Source of the DNA: Planctomycetota bacterium
GTDB taxonomy: Bacteria; Planctomycetota; Planctomycetia; Pirellulales; Lacipirellulaceae
NCBI GenBank assembly: GCA_013286045.1
Contig: JABDGM010000003.1
Coordinates: 1 to 64,000 of the forward strand
Direction of reading: 5' to 3'
DNA: 64,000 nt
The position numbers and the translations under genes were made by a program. Shown here one piece after another: positions 1-9,163 of the stretch. Position 1 is the first letter of the stretch. Every line of letters begins with the position of its first letter. Below the pieces are notes generated by a model. It saw nothing but the letters and a program-made list of their open reading frames with translations. It was not told where the DNA came from and searched no databases.

Positions 1-1
1 C

Positions 2-1447
2 GTCCGCGAAACCGCGTACACGATCGCCAACGAAGGCCGCCGCCTAATTGCCTGCGATCGCGTTAGCGTCGCCATCAAACGCGGTAGTCGCTGCCCGATT
101 GAAGCGGTTAGCGGCCAAGACACATTCGATAAGCGTTCGAACGTGACGGTGATGCTCGGTAAACTCGCTGCCGCCGTGGTGAAGACGGGCGAAGACTTGT
201 GGTTCACCGGCGATACCTCGGACATGGCCCCGCAGGTCGAAGCGGCGCTCGATGCTTACGTCGACGAGTCGCACACCAAAGCAATCGCGATCCTGCCGCT
301 CACCGAGCCACAAGACGAAGAAGCCAAACACGCCGAGGAAGGCGAAGAAGTCGATCCGCCTAAAGTCATCGGTGCGCTCATCGTCGAGCAAATGGTCGAC
401 AGCCGCACGCCAGAAGGCTTTTTGCAACGCGTCGAAGTGGTCCGCACTCACAGCGCGACCGCGCTGACGAATTCTCTGGAGTACGAAGGCCTGTTCCTGA
501 TGCCCGTGTGGCGATTCTTGGGAAAAGGCACCAAGCTCTTCCGCGGTCGAACGCTGCCTAAAACGTTAGCGGCTATCACCGCGATTGTGGCCGCCCTCTC
601 CGTGCTCTGCTTCTACCCGGCCGAGCTAAAACTCGAAGGCGAAGGCCACCTCAAACCGAGGATCCGCAAAAACGTGTGGGCCGAGGTCGACGGCAAAGTT
701 GAGCAAGTCAATGTCGACCACGATTCGAAAGTCACCAAAGACGATGTGGTGATTGTTCAGCACAGCCAGGATTTGGAAAAAGAAATCGCTGCGGCGGAAG
801 GCGAGCTCCACAAAAATGAAGCCGAGCTTAACTCGGCCCAGAGCGCATTGTTCGACAGCAAGGACCTGAACGATACGGAACGGACACAAAAGCAAGCCGA
901 CGTCAAAAAATTTAGCGCCTCAGTGAAGAGCTACCAAGATCAATTGAAAATAATGACCGAGAAGAAGGGGAAGCTACAAATTCATAGCCCCATCGATGGT
1001 CGCGTCGTCACGTGGAATGTAAAAGAGCGGCTCCTTAACCGTCCTGTCAGCCGCGGCGAGAATCTGCTCGAGGTTGCCGATCCAACCGGTGATTGGGAGC
1101 TCGAAGTGCAGATGCCTGAAAAGCGCATGGGCCACATCGCCGAAGAGTCCGCGAAATCGAAACAGCCGCTGAGCGTGACATTTTTCTTGGCAACCAACCC
1201 TTCCAAAGAGTTCACCGGCAAGATCGAGGAAATCGAACGCAGTGCCGAAGTCCGTGGCGAAGATGGAAATACCGTTCTGGTTCGCGTCGCATTCGATCAG
1301 CAAGAATTACGCAAAGCGGTCGCGGATCCGAAAATCGGGGCCAGCGCAACCGCCAAGGTCCACTGCGGCAAGCGGCCGCTCGGCTATGTCTGGTTCCACG
1401 ACCTGGTTGATTTCGTTCGCGCAAAAATCTTGTTCCGAATTATGTAG
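2..1447 (+). CDS. GAF-domain HlyD-type membrane adaptor (5' end outside window)
   Basis: The reading frame is open from base 2, so the gene starts upstream. The visible part opens with a GAF-like sensory segment (ANEGRRLIACDRVSVAI, then VSGQDTFDKRSN and YVDESHTK). One transmembrane helix follows at about nt 560-615, then a HlyD-type adaptor: the first half-lipoyl near nt 690-760, a coiled coil rich in Glu/Lys/Gln near nt 765-960, the second half-lipoyl with HSPIDGRVV near nt 980-1010, and a beta-barrel part. Adaptors of this family bridge an inner-membrane pump to the outer membrane or carry cargo to it. The GAF module on the cytoplasmic side is unusual and suggests ligand control. It is followed by a second adaptor and a PqqD-M50-lipoyl membrane protein, probably one operon. 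The substrate cannot be read from the sequence. Confidence 0.85.
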   Translation, partial: VRETAYTIANEGRRLIACDRVSVAIKRGSRCPIEAVSGQDTFDKRSNVTVMLGKLAAAVVKTGEDLWFTGDTSDMAPQVEAALDAYVDESHTKAIAILPLTEPQDEEAKHAEEGEEVDPPKVIGALIVEQMVDSRTPEGFLQRVEVVRTHSATALTNSLEYEGLFLMPVWRFLGKGTKLFRGRTLPKTLAAITAIVAALSVLCFYPAELKLEGEGHLKPRIRKNVWAEVDGKVEQVNVDHDSKVTKDDVVIVQHSQDLEKEIAAAEGELHKNEAELNSAQSALFDSKDLNDTERTQKQADVKKFSASVKSYQDQLKIMTEKKGKLQIHSPIDGRVVTWNVKERLLNRPVSRGENLLEVADPTGDWELEVQMPEKRMGHIAEESAKSKQPLSVTFFLATNPSKEFTGKIEEIERSAEVRGEDGNTVLVRVAFDQQELRKAVADPKIGASATAKVHCGKRPLGYVWFHDLVDFVRAKILFRIM

Positions 1448-1499
1448 AGGAAGTCCGGCAGCGGCTTCGGCCGCGGTCGGTCACATGGAGATCATTCCT

Positions 1500-2441
1500 A
1501 TGAACAAGGCCTCTTTCCCGATTGCCGCGCTGCTCATCGCGACGCTCACGACGCATATTTTCGCGCAAGCGAACTCCGCAGCGCCCGTAAGTGATCCGGT
1601 GATCTCCGGCTGGGTAAAGGTTGCGGACGAAATCAAGCTTCCAGGCAAAGAAGCCGGCGTGCTGATACAGCTCGGCGTTCAAGAAGGCAACCTCGTCCGG
1701 AGTGGACAGGTCATTGGCAAGATCGACGACAGCCAGCCGCAGATGCAAAAGAAAGCAGCAGCAGCCGCTTATCAAGGCGCCTACAACCGCTGGAAGGAAG
1801 ACGTCGAAATCCGATTCGCCCAAGCTCAAGCATTGGTTGCTCAGGCAGACTATGAGCAGATGGTGGAGAGCAACAAGATCGCCGCAAAATCCATCACCGA
1901 TACCGAAGTCCGCGGCAAAAAACTCGAGTGGGACAAGGCTATTCTAGGCGCCGAAAAGTCTCGCCACGATCAAATCATCGCCAAGTTCGAAGCACTCAAC
2001 AAACAAGCCGAGCTGGACGCGTCGGACCTCGCCATACAACGCCGCGTCATTATTGCGCCTTTCGATGGCGTGGTAGAAGAAATCAAACGCCATCAAGAAG
2101 AATGGATTCAGCCGGGCGATACTATTCTCACGCTCCTGCGCATGGATTCGATGCACGTCGAGGGTGCGGTCGAACAAAGCAAATACGATCCGCATGAAGT
2201 CACGAATTGTGCGTGCACGGTGGAAGTCGAAATGGCCCGCGGCCGCAAAGAAGCGTTCCAAGGCCGAATTATCAAAGTCAGTTCTGTGGTCCGTTCCGAT
2301 GGCGTTTACCAAGTCCGCGCCGAAATCGCCAACAAGCAAGAACACGGCAACTGGCTACTCCGCGACGGCATGCCCGCCAGCATGACGATCCACCTCGGCA
2401 GTGGGGCCGCTGCCGCCACAGGTGTAAGCCGCGCACGGTAA
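1500..2441 (+). CDS. HlyD-family periplasmic adaptor with signal peptide
   Basis: Protein of 313 residues. The chosen ATG has a GGAG about 9 bases upstream and gives a clean signal peptide (MNKASFPIAALLIATL, cleavage near IFAQA). An in-frame ATG at 1485 would only add MEIIP. After the signal come a first half-lipoyl (VLIQLGVQEGNLVRSGQVIG), a long helical hairpin around residues 75-180, a second half-lipoyl (IIAPFDGVVEEI) and a beta-barrel. This is the ordinary soluble adaptor layout, without the GAF module or transmembrane anchor of the preceding gene. It lies 52 bases after that gene and 18 bases before the M50 gene, so the three are probably co-transcribed. The likely role is periplasmic bridge of the same export or efflux complex. 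Confidence 0.85.
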   Translation: MNKASFPIAALLIATLTTHIFAQANSAAPVSDPVISGWVKVADEIKLPGKEAGVLIQLGVQEGNLVRSGQVIGKIDDSQPQMQKKAAAAAYQGAYNRWKEDVEIRFAQAQALVAQADYEQMVESNKIAAKSITDTEVRGKKLEWDKAILGAEKSRHDQIIAKFEALNKQAELDASDLAIQRRVIIAPFDGVVEEIKRHQEEWIQPGDTILTLLRMDSMHVEGAVEQSKYDPHEVTNCACTVEVEMARGRKEAFQGRIIKVSSVVRSDGVYQVRAEIANKQEHGNWLLRDGMPASMTIHLGSGAAAATGVSRAR

Positions 2442-2459
2442 GCAGTTAGCCGAGACACC

Positions 2460-4712
2460 ATGGCCACCCTTGCAGACAGCCTGGTCTCCAGCTCCTCACG
2501 GAAGCTGCCGATTCGCAAGCGGCCGGATCTCGACGCGCGTCGTCAGCGGTACCAGGGCCGCAACTATTGGGTCGTAAAAGACCCGGTCGGCCTGCAGTAT
2601 TACCGCTTCGAAGAAGAAGAATACGCCATCTTGCAAATGCTCGATGGCGAATCGAGCCTCGACGAAATCGCCGATCGCTTTGAACGCGAGTTTCCCCCGC
2701 AAACGATCCGCACCGAAGAATTGCAGCAGTTCATCGGCATGCTCCACCGTAGCGGGCTGGTGATCACCGACGCCGCCGGCCAAGGCCAGCAGCTGGTGAA
2801 GCGCCGCGCCGAGAAAACTAAGCAAGAACGTCTCGCCACGCTCGCCAACATCCTTTCACTCCGCTTCAAAGGCGTTGATCCAGAGCGCTTTTTCAATTTC
2901 ATCTATCCGTACATTCGCTGGTTCTTCTCTGTGACCGCGATGTGCGTGTGCATTACGATCGGCCTCGCCGCCCTCACGCTAATCCTCGTGCAGTTTGACG
3001 TCTTCCACTCGCGCCTGCCCGATTTCCACTCCTTCTTTAAAGCGAAAAACTGGCTTTGGCTTGGGCTGACGCTGTGCGTGACCAAGATTCTACACGAATT
3101 TGGCCACGGTCTATCCTGCAAACACTTCGGCGGCGAGTGCCATGAAATCGGCATCATGTTTCTCGTGCTCACGCCGTGCCTGTACTGCAACGTCTCCGAC
3201 TCCTGGATGCTTCCGAATCGCTGGCATCGCGCCGCCATCGGCGCGGCAGGCATGTACGTCGAATTGGTGCTGGCCTCGATTTGCACGTTCATCTGGTGGT
3301 TCACCTCACCCACCAGCCCCGTCAGTTACATCTGCCTCAACGTCATGTTCATCAGCTCCGTGAGCACGCTGATGTTCAACGCCAACCCCCTGCTCCGCTA
3401 CGACGGCTATTACATTCTCAGCGACGTCCTTGAAATCCCGAACCTGCGCCAAAAAGCGAGCACTATCCTCAACCGCAAGCTCGGCGCCTGGTGCCTCGGC
3501 CTCGAAGAACCCGAAGACCCGTTCTTGCCGCAACGAAAGCAATGGTTGTTCGCGACCTACACCGTCGCCTCCGCCATCTACCGTTGGGTCGTAACATTTT
3601 CAATTTTGTACTTCTTGAATCGCGTGTTCCAACCGTACGGCCTGAAGGTCCTCGGCCAAGCGATTGCGTTAGGTTCGATTTACGGCCTCATCGGCCAACC
3701 ATTGTGGAGCATGTACAAGTTTTTCAAGGTGCCCGGGAGGTTAGGAGACGTGAAACGTGCTCGCCTTTATGCGACGTTAGCTCTAATCGTGTCTGCAATC
3801 GTCGGCATCGGCCTGATACCGTTTCCGTCGCACGTTTACGCACCGCTCGAAATCAGGGCCCGCCAGGCCGACGCCGATTGGGTTTATGCCGAGGTCGACG
3901 GCATCCTCGAGGAAGTGCGGGTCCACCCCGGCCAGCAAGTAAAGAAGGGCGACCTCCTCGCTCGGCTGCGAAATATTGATACTGAAATTTCGATTGCCGA
4001 GCTCACTGGCCAAAAAAACGTGTTTGCTACTCAGCTCGAAGGACTTAAATACGCCAGCTTCGACGACCACCGCGCTGCCTCGCAGATCGATCCCATTTCC
4101 AAGGCGCTTCGCGGCACGGAAGAGCAACTCGTCCAACGGCACATCGACCTCGAAAAGCTCAACCTCGTTGCGCCGCGCGACGGCACCGTGCTACCGGCAT
4201 CCATCGTCGAGAAACACGGCGATGAAGCGACTCGTTTGCCGACCTGGTATGGCTCGCCTTTCGATCCCGAAAATCTCGGCGCCCGCCTTGTCACTGGCAC
4301 CGTGTTCTGCCAGGTCGGCGACCCCAAAAAAATGGAAGCCGGACTCGTCATCGACCAAAACGATGTCGAATTTGTCCTTCCCGGACAAAAGGTCGAAATC
4401 TTGCTCGATCAAACCGCCGACTACGTCTACACGAACTGCGAGATCGAGCAGGTATCGACGGAAGACCTGAAAAAGGCGTCACCGCATCTATCCAGCCTGC
4501 ACGGCGGCCCACTCGCGAGCAAAATGGACGGCGGCGGCGTCGCACGGCCAATGAATACCATTTTCGAAGCAATCGTGCCCCTGCCAGAAGAAGACCCACA
4601 CAACTTGCTTCGCCTGGGCCTGATTGGCAAAGCGAAGATCACGACCGCTCCACGCACGCTTTTCAGCCGCATTTACCGCTACGCCGCCCACACATTCAAC
4701 TTCGAGCTGTAA
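2460..4712 (+). CDS. PqqD-like / M50 site-2-protease-like / lipoyl-adaptor fusion membrane protein
   Basis: 750 residues, three modules. Residues 20-105 resemble a PqqD-type winged-helix domain (YWVVKDPVGLQYYRF, then a DGESSLDEIA helix), the fold used to bind peptide substrates in RiPP pathways. Residues 150-460 form a polytopic membrane domain with the M50 metalloprotease zinc motif HEFGH at 212-216 and the second metal-site motif NPLLRYDG at 309-316. The last 290 residues are a HlyD-type adaptor (half-lipoyl near VDGILEEVRVHPGQQVKKGD, second half near VAPRDGTVLPA). Families with this architecture accompany HlyD adaptors in planctomycetes. Whether the core cuts peptides, exports them or both is unknown. 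The intact metal ligands argue that the protease site is functional. Confidence 0.85.
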   Translation: MATLADSLVSSSSRKLPIRKRPDLDARRQRYQGRNYWVVKDPVGLQYYRFEEEEYAILQMLDGESSLDEIADRFEREFPPQTIRTEELQQFIGMLHRSGLVITDAAGQGQQLVKRRAEKTKQERLATLANILSLRFKGVDPERFFNFIYPYIRWFFSVTAMCVCITIGLAALTLILVQFDVFHSRLPDFHSFFKAKNWLWLGLTLCVTKILHEFGHGLSCKHFGGECHEIGIMFLVLTPCLYCNVSDSWMLPNRWHRAAIGAAGMYVELVLASICTFIWWFTSPTSPVSYICLNVMFISSVSTLMFNANPLLRYDGYYILSDVLEIPNLRQKASTILNRKLGAWCLGLEEPEDPFLPQRKQWLFATYTVASAIYRWVVTFSILYFLNRVFQPYGLKVLGQAIALGSIYGLIGQPLWSMYKFFKVPGRLGDVKRARLYATLALIVSAIVGIGLIPFPSHVYAPLEIRARQADADWVYAEVDGILEEVRVHPGQQVKKGDLLARLRNIDTEISIAELTGQKNVFATQLEGLKYASFDDHRAASQIDPISKALRGTEEQLVQRHIDLEKLNLVAPRDGTVLPASIVEKHGDEATRLPTWYGSPFDPENLGARLVTGTVFCQVGDPKKMEAGLVIDQNDVEFVLPGQKVEILLDQTADYVYTNCEIEQVSTEDLKKASPHLSSLHGGPLASKMDGGGVARPMNTIFEAIVPLPEEDPHNLLRLGLIGKAKITTAPRTLFSRIYRYAAHTFNFEL

Positions 4713-4819
4713 CCAGCAGCCTATATTCACTCACAGACTACCTCGCGTCGAAGGCGCCGCGCTTGCAATGCCAGCATCGGCAGCCTCGTCCCGCTCTAGG
4801 CCGTTGCCGGCACTCTTCC

Positions 4820-4825
4820 TAGAAT
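4820..4825 (+). promoter_or_regulatory. possible -10 box (TAGAAT) of a leaderless transcript
   Basis: TAGAAT lies 7 bases before the ATG at 4833. Transcription from it would start at or next to the A of the start codon. No ribosome-binding site precedes that ATG, which fits a leaderless message. There is no convincing -35 hexamer at the right distance, so this is tentative. Confidence 0.35.
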
Positions 4826-4832
4826 CCGCCGC

Positions 4833-7800
4833 ATGTTGCGCGGAAATCCAATCACCATCAGTCGACCATTGCGCCTTCACAACGCGCATACGACCACGCG
4901 AACAGGCGGCGTGCGCCGCAAACTCCTGATCTGTCTCGCGCTCCTCGCAATCATCATTGCGCTGCTGCCGACGATCATCGCCAAAACACCGCTTTGCAAC
5001 TCATTGTTGTCCGCGGCCGTTCCCGGTAACTCGGTTCATGTTTCAGTTGGTGGCGCTTCACTCAGCTGGATTTCCGGCCCGGCGCTGTCCGGTATTCAAG
5101 TCAACGACTCGGCTGGCAACCCATTGCTGACCGCCGATGCAATCACGCTCGACCGCACGCCGCTCAACTTACTTGCGAACTCTCACGATTGCGGCATCAT
5201 CGCCATCAATCGACCGCAAATTTATTTAAAACTTCGCCCCGATGGCAGCAACTTGGAAGACTCGCTCCAACAACTGCTCTCGGAAGTCGCGAAGAAAGCG
5301 CCGACTGCCGGCCAGTCCTCAAGCCATGCGCCGTTTCTGTATGCTATCCAACTTGTTGACGGCATCATCACCATCGAGGATTCCACCACCGGCCGCGCGA
5401 GCCGCATCGATCACGTCAACCTCCAGTACGATTGCCACGGTGCCGCGGGCGGGCTCGGCAACGGTTCACTTGCAGGCCAGCTAGCCGTCGCCGGCCCAAA
5501 CGGCGCGGCAATTCCCGCAGGCCGCTTTTCCCTCACCCTCAAACCGAACGGTAATCGCAACGAGCTCTCACTCCAGGCCGACGGTATCGCCCTGGCAACT
5601 CTACAACCCCTGCTCAACCGCTATGCTCCCGGCACGCAAGTCGCCGGCACCCTCGCAGGCAACGGCTCAGCATCTTGGGCAGATTCGGCGAACGCGCCGT
5701 CCGGCTTCACTACCACGGGTGCATTCGCGATTGACCAGGTCGAAGCTGTCTCGCCAGCTTTGTCCGGCGACCATATCCGTCTCGCGCGCGTCGAGCTCCC
5801 GTGGAAAATCACAGCCCAGCCCACCGGTCTCACGATCGATGAACTAGGGCTCAAAACGGATGTAGGTCAAATCGCAGCCCACGGCCACCTCGATCCCACG
5901 CTCCTCTCCACGACTCAAAACGCAAACGTCACGTCACTGCCGCTAAACGGCAACAACGATATCGAACTGAAGGGTGCCATCGACATCGCGCGCCTGGCCG
6001 CAATGATGCCCCGCGCTCTGCGAATTCGCACCGATACCACGATCACTTCGGGTTCCATCGAACTCGCCGGCCGCGTTCAACCAATCGCCAACGGCCAATC
6101 GCTCACAGGCTCGATCCGCGCCGCGCAACTGTCCGCCACCAGCGGCGGAAGACCATTCAGCTGGGACGACCCGGTAAGCGCCAACTTCGCAATCACACGC
6201 TCCGCCAGCGCATTCGCTATCGATAAGCTCCAGTGCGACTCGAAATTCCTCCGCGTCCAGGCCGCGGGCACCATCCAAAAACTCGACGCCGAGGCCACCT
6301 TCGACCTCAACAGCCTCGCCGATCAGCTTTCTAAGTTCATCGACCTCAGCCACATTCAACTCGCCGGCACTGGCAACGCCCAGCTCGCTTGGCAGCAAGT
6401 TGAAGGCAATAAGTTCTCGGCCACGGTGAAGAGCGATCTGTCGCAGCTCCGCGTCGCACTAAGCGATAGCGCCGTTTGGTCCGAGCCGACGCTCGAAGTC
6501 CGCGCCGCCGCCTCAGGCGTGCTTGATGCCGTCTCCCACCAACCAACGCAGATCGACGCCGCACAACTCCAAGTCAACGGCCAGGGCGACCAGCTCGACG
6601 CCCGCCTCACCGGCGCGGTCGCGCTCGCGAGCAACGATGTCGCGTGGCCAGTCTCTGTGCATTCGACAGGCAGCATCTCCCACTGGCTAACTCGCGCGAA
6701 ACCGTGGATCGACACCGCAGGTTGGCAGATCGATGGCGCGAGCGAAATCGCCGCCAACATTCGTGCAACGGGCGCGCAACTTGACGTCACCGAGAGCAAA
6801 ATCACGGTCAACAATTTGCAGGCCAGCAGCCCCGGCTGGAACGTCAACGAACCACGCCTCGAGTTCGCCGGCGATGCCCACATCAACCGCGCCACCGGCG
6901 AGATAATCGCCAACTCGACGCAGCTTGTAACTAGCACCGTCTCCGTCGTTGCAAAAGACGTTCACTTCGCAACCGGCGAGCGCGGCATCGCCCAACTCGC
7001 CGGCGTCGCCGCATTCCGAGCCGATGTCGCTCGCCTCGCCTCTTGGCGTGCCCCCACAAACGCCCCAACGCAATACCTGCCCGCTGGCGAATTCACCGGC
7101 AACATCCGCTTCGCCCAACAGTCGGGCCACATCACCGGCGAAGTCTCCGCCACCGGCCAAAACCTCATCCTTACTTCCACCGCGAGCCGAGGCGCCCCAG
7201 GTGCCGCGCCCTCTCCCGCCGCTTCACAAACGATCTGGCAGGAACCCCGCCTCATCGTGCACGCACTAACAAACTACGATTCCGCAGCCGACCGCGCGAC
7301 GTTCGACCAATTCCAAATTCAATCGAACACACTGCAAGCCAACGCGTCCGGCCAAGTCGACCGCGTCACCACCGCCGCACAGTGCAACATCAACGGCGCG
7401 CTCAACTACGACCTCGACCAACTCTCACCGCTTCTCCGACCCTACATCGGCGAAGGCATCCAGCTCAACGGTCGCGAACAAGCCCGCTTCGCCCTAGCCG
7501 GCGACCTCCTGGATTCTTCCGCCTCATCCGGCGTCAAGCTCCAACCTGTCAGCTACGCCGGCCAGCCCCCAGCCTCCGGCGCCCAGTCCCCTTCCTGGTC
7601 TCGTCGTATTCATGCGCAGTTAGAACTACCGTGGAACGGTGCTAACGTTTACGGCCTGCCTGTCGGTCCCGGCAAGTTGGCCGCAACACTCGGCGACGGC
7701 GCTCTCCAAATCGCGCCCATCGCTCTCACAGTGGGAGAAGGTCGACTCAACCTCGCTCCAAACATTCGCTTCGACCCCGAGCCCGCCGAGCTCACGATGC

Positions 7801-8453
7801 CCGCCGGCCCCGTCATTACCAACGTTCATATCTCGCCCGAGGTCAGTGAGGCGATGCTCAAGTACGTTGCTCCGGTTCTCTCGGGCGCAACCCAAAGCGA
7901 AGGCCAGTTCTCGCTGCAGATCGACGGCCTCCGTGCCCCTTTGGCCGACACCAAGAAAGCTACCAGCTCCGGCATGTTGACCGTTCACTCGGTCCGCGTC
8001 GTACCGGGTCCCAACACCGAGCAATTTGTCGGCCTCGCCCAACAAATTCAGGCGCTCCTCAAGCGAACCGACGCGCAAACCTCGCACACCGCGACGCTCC
8101 TGCAGATTCGCGACCAACAAGTAAACTTCAAAGTCGCCGACGGCCGCGTCTATCACCAGAACATCGAGTTCCAAATCGGCGAAGTCGTCATGCGTTCGCA
8201 GGGTTCCGTCGGTCTCACCGATGAAACGATCTCGCTCACGTTGCAAATCCCCGTGCAAGATGATTGGGTCGCCAAAAACCCAATCCTCGCCGGCCTCAAA
8301 GGCCAAACCCTGCAAATCCCCGTCTCGGGAACACTCAAACAACCGCAAATGGATAAGCGTGCCCTTACCAATATCTCAGGCCAGTTGATCCAAAACGCGG
8401 CCGGCAGCCAGATCAATAAAGCGCTCGACAAGTTCCTCAAGCCGCGACAGTAA
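4833..8453 (+). CDS. AsmA/TamB-like giant periplasmic protein
   Basis: 1206 residues. After about 30 basic or polar residues comes one hydrophobic helix (LLICLALLAIIIALLPTIIA). A very long beta-rich, low-cysteine region follows, with the repeating pattern of AsmA-like bridge proteins (GGASLSWISGPALSGIQV near the start; GSVGLTDETISLTLQIPV and LPVSGTLKQP-like ends). Such proteins form hydrophobic grooves that span the periplasm and help move phospholipid to the outer membrane. The carboxy end (ILAGLKGQTLQIPVSGTLKQPQMD) is the most family-like part. It lies 120 bases after the M50 fusion gene and could be transcribed separately. The assignment rests on architecture, not on a diagnostic active site. 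Confidence 0.7.
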   Translation: MLRGNPITISRPLRLHNAHTTTRTGGVRRKLLICLALLAIIIALLPTIIAKTPLCNSLLSAAVPGNSVHVSVGGASLSWISGPALSGIQVNDSAGNPLLTADAITLDRTPLNLLANSHDCGIIAINRPQIYLKLRPDGSNLEDSLQQLLSEVAKKAPTAGQSSSHAPFLYAIQLVDGIITIEDSTTGRASRIDHVNLQYDCHGAAGGLGNGSLAGQLAVAGPNGAAIPAGRFSLTLKPNGNRNELSLQADGIALATLQPLLNRYAPGTQVAGTLAGNGSASWADSANAPSGFTTTGAFAIDQVEAVSPALSGDHIRLARVELPWKITAQPTGLTIDELGLKTDVGQIAAHGHLDPTLLSTTQNANVTSLPLNGNNDIELKGAIDIARLAAMMPRALRIRTDTTITSGSIELAGRVQPIANGQSLTGSIRAAQLSATSGGRPFSWDDPVSANFAITRSASAFAIDKLQCDSKFLRVQAAGTIQKLDAEATFDLNSLADQLSKFIDLSHIQLAGTGNAQLAWQQVEGNKFSATVKSDLSQLRVALSDSAVWSEPTLEVRAAASGVLDAVSHQPTQIDAAQLQVNGQGDQLDARLTGAVALASNDVAWPVSVHSTGSISHWLTRAKPWIDTAGWQIDGASEIAANIRATGAQLDVTESKITVNNLQASSPGWNVNEPRLEFAGDAHINRATGEIIANSTQLVTSTVSVVAKDVHFATGERGIAQLAGVAAFRADVARLASWRAPTNAPTQYLPAGEFTGNIRFAQQSGHITGEVSATGQNLILTSTASRGAPGAAPSPAASQTIWQEPRLIVHALTNYDSAADRATFDQFQIQSNTLQANASGQVDRVTTAAQCNINGALNYDLDQLSPLLRPYIGEGIQLNGREQARFALAGDLLDSSASSGVKLQPVSYAGQPPASGAQSPSWSRRIHAQLELPWNGANVYGLPVGPGKLAATLGDGALQIAPIALTVGEGRLNLAPNIRFDPEPAELTMPAGPVITNVHISPEVSEAMLKYVAPVLSGATQSEGQFSLQIDGLRAPLADTKKATSSGMLTVHSVRVVPGPNTEQFVGLAQQIQALLKRTDAQTSHTATLLQIRDQQVNFKVADGRVYHQNIEFQIGEVVMRSQGSVGLTDETISLTLQIPVQDDWVAKNPILAGLKGQTLQIPVSGTLKQPQMDKRALTNISGQLIQNAAGSQINKALDKFLKPRQ

Positions 8454-8484
8454 GAAGGCATCCGTTGTGATCGCGTTCCAGAAC

Positions 8485-8985
8485 TCAACGACCTCGACGC
8501 AAAACTCTCGATTCAACGACGAGCGTCTTCGCCAATCGATCTCCGAGTCGTTGGTGATAGGGCGAAAATACAACACTAAGTGCTGCCGGAATTCCACCGA
8601 ACAGCAATGGATTAACTTCCAACAGCCGGAACAGCGTTCGAGTAATCGTCTGCTTCCAACTACAAAAATTTCCATCCGTGTCGACAACCACGAGGCCAGT
8701 GAAAAACTTTCCCGGAGTTCGGCAAAACAAAACTTCGAAGAGGAAGAAGTAACCCAAATACACTCCCACGAGCAGCGAAGCTTGCAAAATCGGCTTTTCG
8801 CTGCCAACCGCTTTTGCTGCAGCAATGGAAAGAATCATCACGAGCAAGTTGTCGATGCTGGCCGCAATGTATCGCGGAACGACGGTGTGAGTCGTGTTGA
8901 CGGTCGTGTAGCACGGTCCCGCGTAGCGCGGTTCCGTGGAGCACGGTTCATCGTCGTGAATCTCTTCGATGCTCTCGCTCGCCAT
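8485..8985 (-). CDS. RDD-family membrane protein
   Basis: 166 residues when started at the ATG preceded by AGGAG at about 9 bases; the open frame continues upstream but that part looks untranslated. The family signature is present: RYIAASIDNLLVMIL near the first helix (the R..A..ID element) and RLGDRLAKTLVV near the end (the second RxxD-like element), with PGKFFTGLVVVD between. Three or four transmembrane helices. RDD proteins are small membrane proteins of mostly unknown role; a few are linked to ion tolerance. It converges with the AsmA-like gene, leaving only about 30 bases between the two stop codons. Confidence 0.8.
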   Translation of the reverse strand: MASESIEEIHDDEPCSTEPRYAGPCYTTVNTTHTVVPRYIAASIDNLLVMILSIAAAKAVGSEKPILQASLLVGVYLGYFFLFEVLFCRTPGKFFTGLVVVDTDGNFCSWKQTITRTLFRLLEVNPLLFGGIPAALSVVFSPYHQRLGDRLAKTLVVESRVLRRGR

Positions 8986-9163
8986 ATTTTTAACGCTCCT
9001 GCTTCCAGCGGCAGCTTCAACCCGCCAGGTCGACCCGAGTTCCAAAATATATCGTAGTCGCCAAAACACAAGACAACACTCTGCCATATTCCGACCCATA
9101 TTCGCATTAGCCCGAAACAAAACCGCAAGACCCGAACATACTATTCAGTTCGAGGGGCAAACC

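Noticed and set aside
4804-4825. Full promoter TTGCCG...TAGAAT before the AsmA-like gene
   Set aside because: Spacer is only 10 bases, so only the -10 box is kept as a weak call.
7626-8348. 240-codon minus-strand frame opposite the AsmA-like gene
   Set aside because: No start signal or family; lies wholly within a gene supported by its architecture.
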